DNA of 64,000 nt from Gammaproteobacteria bacterium (GTDB taxonomy: Bacteria; Pseudomonadota; Gammaproteobacteria; Pseudomonadales; Azotimanducaceae): NCBI GenBank assembly GCA_020832085.1, contig JAFIFJ010000028.1:1-64000 (forward strand). Reading direction: 5' to 3'. The notes below the pieces were generated by a model. It was not told the origin of the DNA, did no database searches, and was given only the letters and a program-made list of their open reading frames with translations. Below, piece after piece: positions 58,753 to 64,000 of the stretch; positions within the stretch are counted from its first letter, which is position 1, and every line of letters starts with the position of its first letter. The translations under genes were made by a program, and so were the position numbers.

Positions 58753-59500
58753 GGGTCTCCATCGCCTTGATGATGGCCTGGAACGCCGCCGGATCCAGCG
58801 ACGCGCCGCCCACCAGGGCGCCGTCAATATCCACTTCGGCAAACAGCGCCGCCGCATTCGCAGGCTTGACGCTGCCACCGTACAAAATAGGCATCTCGGC
58901 CAGACGCGCACTGCGCCTGCGCAAAACACCGCGAATCATGCCATGCATGGCCTGCGCCATCTCCGGACTTGCCGTCTCGCCCGTGCCGATGGCCCACACC
59001 GGCTCGTAGGCAATCCCGCCCGCCGCCAGATCCTCTCCGAGCACGTCGAGCACGGCATCGAGCTGCCGCGTCACCACGCTCTCCGCATCGCCGCCTTGCC
59101 GCTCAACCAGGGTTTCCCCCACGCAGAGCATGGGCTTCAACCCGGCCCGGCGCGCAGCCAGGGCCCGCAGCGCCGTATCCGCGTCGCTCTCGCCCAACAG
59201 CTGGCGCCGCTCGGAATGCCCGATCAGGGTCCAGGTTGCACCCGCGTCCACTGCCATCTCAGCGGCGATTTCGCCCGTAAAAGCTCCCTCAGGCTCCGGA
59301 TGCACCGTCTGGATACCGAGCTCGATGCCCAGTTCCTCGACGCGCGTCGCGAGCAAGGGAAGCAAGGTCGCCGGGGGAAACAGCAGGACGTCGCAACCCG
59401 AACCGGGCAGCACATCACCTGCCAACGCCGCCAGATAAGCCGCCGCGAAGTCCCGGGAACCATTCATTTTCCAATTGCCGGCCACGATACGCTGCGGCAT
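58739..59500 (-). CDS. tpiA: Triose-phosphate isomerase
   Basis: This 253-aa TIM barrel interconverts dihydroxyacetone phosphate and glyceraldehyde-3-phosphate. The catalytic Lys is in GNWKMNG, the His in IGHSERR and the Glu in AYEPVWAIGTG; the phosphate-binding YGGSV is also present. ATG 59500 gives the standard start. It overlaps secG, so these two are cotranscribed. Confidence 0.97.
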   Translation of the reverse strand: MPQRIVAGNWKMNGSRDFAAAYLAALAGDVLPGSGCDVLLFPPATLLPLLATRVEELGIELGIQTVHPEPEGAFTGEIAAEMAVDAGATWTLIGHSERRQLLGESDADTALRALAARRAGLKPMLCVGETLVERQGGDAESVVTRQLDAVLDVLGEDLAAGGIAYEPVWAIGTGETASPEMAQAMHGMIRGVLRRRSARLAEMPILYGGSVKPANAAALFAEVDIDGALVGGASLDPAAFQAIIKAMETHGNP

Positions 59501-59814
59501 GCAAGGCTCCCTCGGACCCGCGCCCAATTTCAGGGGCTGCGTATCCTAGACTAAGCGTGCCACCGCCTACAAGCGCGCCATGGCCCCGGGGCAGGTTCCC
59601 TGCGCCCGGGCTGACATCACCGTAAGCGCCTGCTTCACGGAAACGTCACGGCTCTGCAGCGAACCGGTCGCATATCTCCCGCAGCATCCCCCGCCATTAC
59701 AGATCGCAACACTTCCCGACACCCACGAAACATCTCGTCGAAGCCCATCGCGGCACTGACCCTGATCCTGGAGCCGACCCATGTCCCACGACGCTGCCTT
59801 CGCCCGAAGTCCAG

Positions 59815-60095
59815 CAGATCGGCGCATCGCCCTGCGGGCGCTAGCGCCTTCCCACAATGGCGTGCCGCCAGAACCCGGCGCTCATAGCCCCTTCCCACAA
59901 TGCCGCATCGCCAGAACCCGGCCTCATAGCACCTTCCCACAATGCCGCATCGCGAGAAACTGGCGTCGAGCCTGTGTGGGAGAGCCCTATTCGCGCAGCG
60001 AATGGGCCGATCGCGAGGCGCATGGCCAGAGCCGACGGCCCTGGCTCCGCTGATCGTCATGCGAGTCGGCGCAAAGCCCAGAGGGTTGTCGGTTA
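59815..60095. repeat. Composite hairpin repeat with 42/43-bp internal duplications
   Basis: This lies in the 592-bp gap between tpiA and glmM. It starts with GATCGGCGCATCGCCCTGCGG, the same hairpin as at 42197-42220. Three tandem units begin CCTTCCCACAAT at 59847, 59890 and 59932 (spacing 43 and 42 bp). It ends with a copy of the ATTCGC-GCA-GCGAAT hairpin at 59989-60005 and flanking sequence to about 60085. The remaining bases (59501-59814) show no gene or clear signal. Confidence 0.85.
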
Positions 60096-61433
60096 AGCCA
60101 ACACCCGGCGGACGACGTCGGCGAGTTCGCGGACGTGGCCGCTGATGACTTCCACGTCCTGGCCCTCCACCATCACCCGGACCAGAGGTTCAGTGCCCGA
60201 AGGACGCAGCAGCACCCGACCGCCTTCCCCGAGCAGCTGCTCCACGCCGCGCACAGCGGCGGCGATCTCCACATTGCCGTCCACCCGCCGCGGATCCGCC
60301 ACCTTCACGTTCTCCATGACCTGAGGACAACGCTCCATGCCGGAGCGGGCCTCGAAGAGGCTGCGACCGGAATCCTGCAGCGCCATCATCACCTGCAGCG
60401 CCGCCACAATGGCGTCCCCCGTCGTATGCAGCTCCAGACAGATGATGTGACCCGAGGACTCCCCACCCAGCCGCCAGCCCCGTGACTCGCACTCGGCCAG
60501 CACGTAGCGATCGCCGACCTTGGCGCGGGCAAAGGGAATGGACTGCTCCATCAGGCCGAGCTCGAGCCCCAGATTGCTCATCAGCGTGCCCACCACACCG
60601 CCGGCCAGCCGCCCCTGCTGCTTCTGGTGATTGGCGATGATGTAGAGGATCTCGTCGCCGTCCACGACGGCGCCGGTGTGGTCCACCATGATCACCCGAT
60701 CCCCATCGCCGTCGAAGGCGATGCCGAGATCGGCACGCTCCTCCAGCACCCGCTTGGCCAGGGCCTGGGGATGGGTGGCGCCGCACTCGTCGTTGATGTT
60801 CAGGCCATTGGGCTCCACCCCCATGGCGATGACCCGGGCGCCGAGTTCCCGGAACACCGCCGGCGCCACGTGGTAGGTGGCCCCGTGGGCGCAGTCGAGC
60901 ACCATGCGCACGCCGGCAATGCGAAAACCGGGGGGCAGCGTGCCCTTGCAGAACTCGATGTAGCGGCCGGGGGCATCGTTGACCCGGGTGGCCTTGCCGA
61001 GCTGGGCCGACTCACAGGTCGTCATCGGCAGAGCCAGCTGCGCCTCGATGGCCTCCTCGATGGCATCCGGCAGCTTGTCGCCGTTGGGCGAGAAGAACTT
61101 GATGCCGTTGTCGTAGTAGGGATTGTGAGAAGCGCTGATGACGACCCCCGCATCGGCGCGGAACGTCCGGGTCAGGTAGGCCACCGCCGGCGTCGGCATG
61201 GGCCCGGTGAGCTGCACGTCCACGCCCGCCGCCGAAAGCCCGGCCTCCAGCGCCGACTCCAGCATGTAGCCGGAAATGCGGGTGTCCTTGCCGATGAGGA
61301 TGCGCTTCACCCCCTCGCGAGCGAACACCTTGCCCGCCGCCCAGCCCAGACGCAGCACGAACTCCGGCGTGATGGGCTCCTGCCCGACCCGCCCGCGGAT
61401 ACCATCGGTCCCGAACCAGAGTCTCCCGGTCAC
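60093..61433 (-). CDS. glmM: Phosphoglucosamine mutase
   Basis: This 446-aa enzyme converts glucosamine-6-phosphate to glucosamine-1-phosphate for peptidoglycan and lipopolysaccharide. The phosphoserine loop is [12 protein letters not shown], the metal loop DGDGDR and the sugar-binding GESSGHI. The length is standard. The start overlaps folP by 4 nt. Confidence 0.97.
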   Translation of the reverse strand: MTGRLWFGTDGIRGRVGQEPITPEFVLRLGWAAGKVFAREGVKRILIGKDTRISGYMLESALEAGLSAAGVDVQLTGPMPTPAVAYLTRTFRADAGVVISASHNPYYDNGIKFFSPNGDKLPDAIEEAIEAQLALPMTTCESAQLGKATRVNDAPGRYIEFCKGTLPPGFRIAGVRMVLDCAHGATYHVAPAVFRELGARVIAMGVEPNGLNINDECGATHPQALAKRVLEERADLGIAFDGDGDRVIMVDHTGAVVDGDEILYIIANHQKQQGRLAGGVVGTLMSNLGLELGLMEQSIPFARAKVGDRYVLAECESRGWRLGGESSGHIICLELHTTGDAIVAALQVMMALQDSGRSLFEARSGMERCPQVMENVKVADPRRVDGNVEIAAAVRGVEQLLGEGGRVLLRPSGTEPLVRVMVEGQDVEVISGHVRELADVVRRVLA

Positions 61434-62293
61434 ATCTGCCTCCCCCGTTTGCGATTCAAACCTTCGAGCACCTTCAGGCCGTCCACCGTGGCGGCCACGT
61501 CGTGGGTGCGGATGATGGCCGCGCCCCGCTCCGCGGCGAGGACGGCCGCAGCCACTCCGGCCGCGACCCGCTCCGACGTCGGCCTGCCAGTCAGTTCACC
61601 GAGCATGCGCTTGCGGGACATGCCTACCAGGATCGGCAATCCCGATGCCGCCAGCGCCTGCAGGTCTGCCAACAGCGTCAGATTGTGCTCGAGCCGCTTG
61701 CCGAAACCGAATCCAGGATCGAGCAGGATCCGGTCGCGGCCGATGCCGGCCGCCTCGCAGGCCGCCACCCGCTCACTGAGAAAGCTCCCGACCTCCGCCA
61801 ACACGTCATGGTAACGCGGATCATCCTGCATGGTGCCGGGTTCGCCCTGCATGTGCATGAGGCACACCGGCAGCCCGGACTCCCGGGCGGCTTCGAGGGC
61901 ACCCGTTCTGCGCAGGGCGCGGACGTCATTGAGCAGGTCGGCGCCGGCCGCGGCCGCCATGGCGAATACCGCAGGCGAACTGCTGTCCACCGACAGCACC
62001 ACGCCGAAACGCGGCCGCAGCAAAGCCAAGGCCGCCGTCAGACGCTCGAGTTCCTCGCTTTCGGCAACGGCCTCGGCCCCGGGACGGGTGGACTCGGCAC
62101 CAAGATCGAGCAGGTCGGCGCCCGCTTCCACCATGGCCTCGGCGCGGCGCAGTAGCGCATCACCATCAAGACGACCTGCACTGAGCAGTTCGCCACCGTC
62201 GGAAAAGGAGTCTGCCGTGATGTTGAGAATGCCCATCACCCGGGGACGGGCGAGGTCGAGCTGGCGGCTACCGAAGGAGAAAGGCCGATTCAT
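61430..62293 (-). CDS. folP: Dihydropteroate synthase
   Basis: This 287-aa TIM-barrel enzyme joins p-aminobenzoate to dihydropterin pyrophosphate in folate synthesis. The signature motifs [25 protein letters not shown], the [10 protein letters not shown] loop and DPGFGFGK are present. It lies between ftsH and glmM as in most gammaproteobacteria. Confidence 0.97.
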   Translation of the reverse strand: MNRPFSFGSRQLDLARPRVMGILNITADSFSDGGELLSAGRLDGDALLRRAEAMVEAGADLLDLGAESTRPGAEAVAESEELERLTAALALLRPRFGVVLSVDSSSPAVFAMAAAAGADLLNDVRALRRTGALEAARESGLPVCLMHMQGEPGTMQDDPRYHDVLAEVGSFLSERVAACEAAGIGRDRILLDPGFGFGKRLEHNLTLLADLQALAASGLPILVGMSRKRMLGELTGRPTSERVAAGVAAAVLAAERGAAIIRTHDVAATVDGLKVLEGLNRKRGRQM

Positions 62294-62374
62294 GCTGTCT
62301 GCTGCAGGAGGGCGCCCGCCCGGGGCCGCTGTCCTGCGCCACTCAGGACGCAGGACAGCAGCTTCAAGGCCGGC

Positions 62375-64000
<1,626 letters not shown>

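Overview
The window is 64 kb of chromosomal DNA from a high-GC gammaproteobacterium. The strongest lineage clue is the right end: ftsH-folP-glmM-tpiA-secG-tRNA(Leu, GAG)-tRNA(fMet)-rimP-nusA-infB-rbfA-truB-rpsO-pnp is the classic gammaproteobacterial nusA/infB neighbourhood (tpiA between glmM and secG, unlike E. coli). cbb3 oxidase genes, a cysteine-bearing FNR/ANR regulator, opgGH, lolCDE and an apbE-nqrM pair agree with an aerobic to microaerobic Gram-negative. I cannot name the genus from the sequence alone. No phage, plasmid, transposase, toxin-antitoxin, CRISPR or recognised defence genes were found.

Layout. 1-363: dispersed hairpin repeat and an ATCGST hexanucleotide tract. 364-6179 (+): Dcp-like peptidase, an ABM/amidohydrolase pair, and two bacterial PH-domain membrane proteins. 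6208-10542 (-): RND efflux permease (frameshifted in a G6 run) and its lipoprotein adaptor. 10800-12998: DUF192 protein, galU, enoyl-CoA hydratase. 13034-13519: array of a 147-bp hairpin repeat, followed by an FNR-type promoter that drives ccoNOQP-ccoGHIS plus a TauE/SafE-like gene (13669-22214). 22222-29039: Yip1-like protein, fnr/anr, a DksA/TraR-type zinc-finger gene, a 68-aa ORF, clpB with a sigma-32-like promoter, a 72-aa conserved hypothetical, a PilZ protein with a Nudix-like tail, and DUF2244. 29119-29400: a MITE-like element abutting a marR-hlyD-MFS (emrAB-like) efflux operon. 32828-37256: GntP permease, comEC and DUF2062. 37400-41866 (-): apbE-nqrM-lolC-lolD-lolE. 41953-42340: composite hairpin repeats. 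42380-47519 (-): DUF3293, an SDR with an export signal, opgH and opgG. 47989-48627: PRC-barrel periplasmic protein. 48767-64000 (-): the nusA/infB to ftsH region.

Functional links. The respiratory block is the clearest unit: oxidase subunits, the Cu-loading P-type ATPase and the assembly proteins form one tightly overlapping operon, and the likely regulator gene lies about 700 bp beyond its end. Three FNR-box-like sites (13574, 24155, 27715) each have a -10-like hexamer at the spacing expected for class II FNR activation. This predicts that ccoN, the DksA-like gene and the 72-aa gene belong to one oxygen-responsive regulon.

Most unusual signal. A family of intergenic hairpin repeats (1-190, 13034-13519, 41953-42340, 59815-60095) has copies that differ by paired changes on both sides of the same stems. 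That pattern indicates selection on folded structure. Overall the window is mostly ordinary core genome; the repeats, the MITE, the PilZ-Nudix-like fusion and the FNR regulon are the parts worth a second look.
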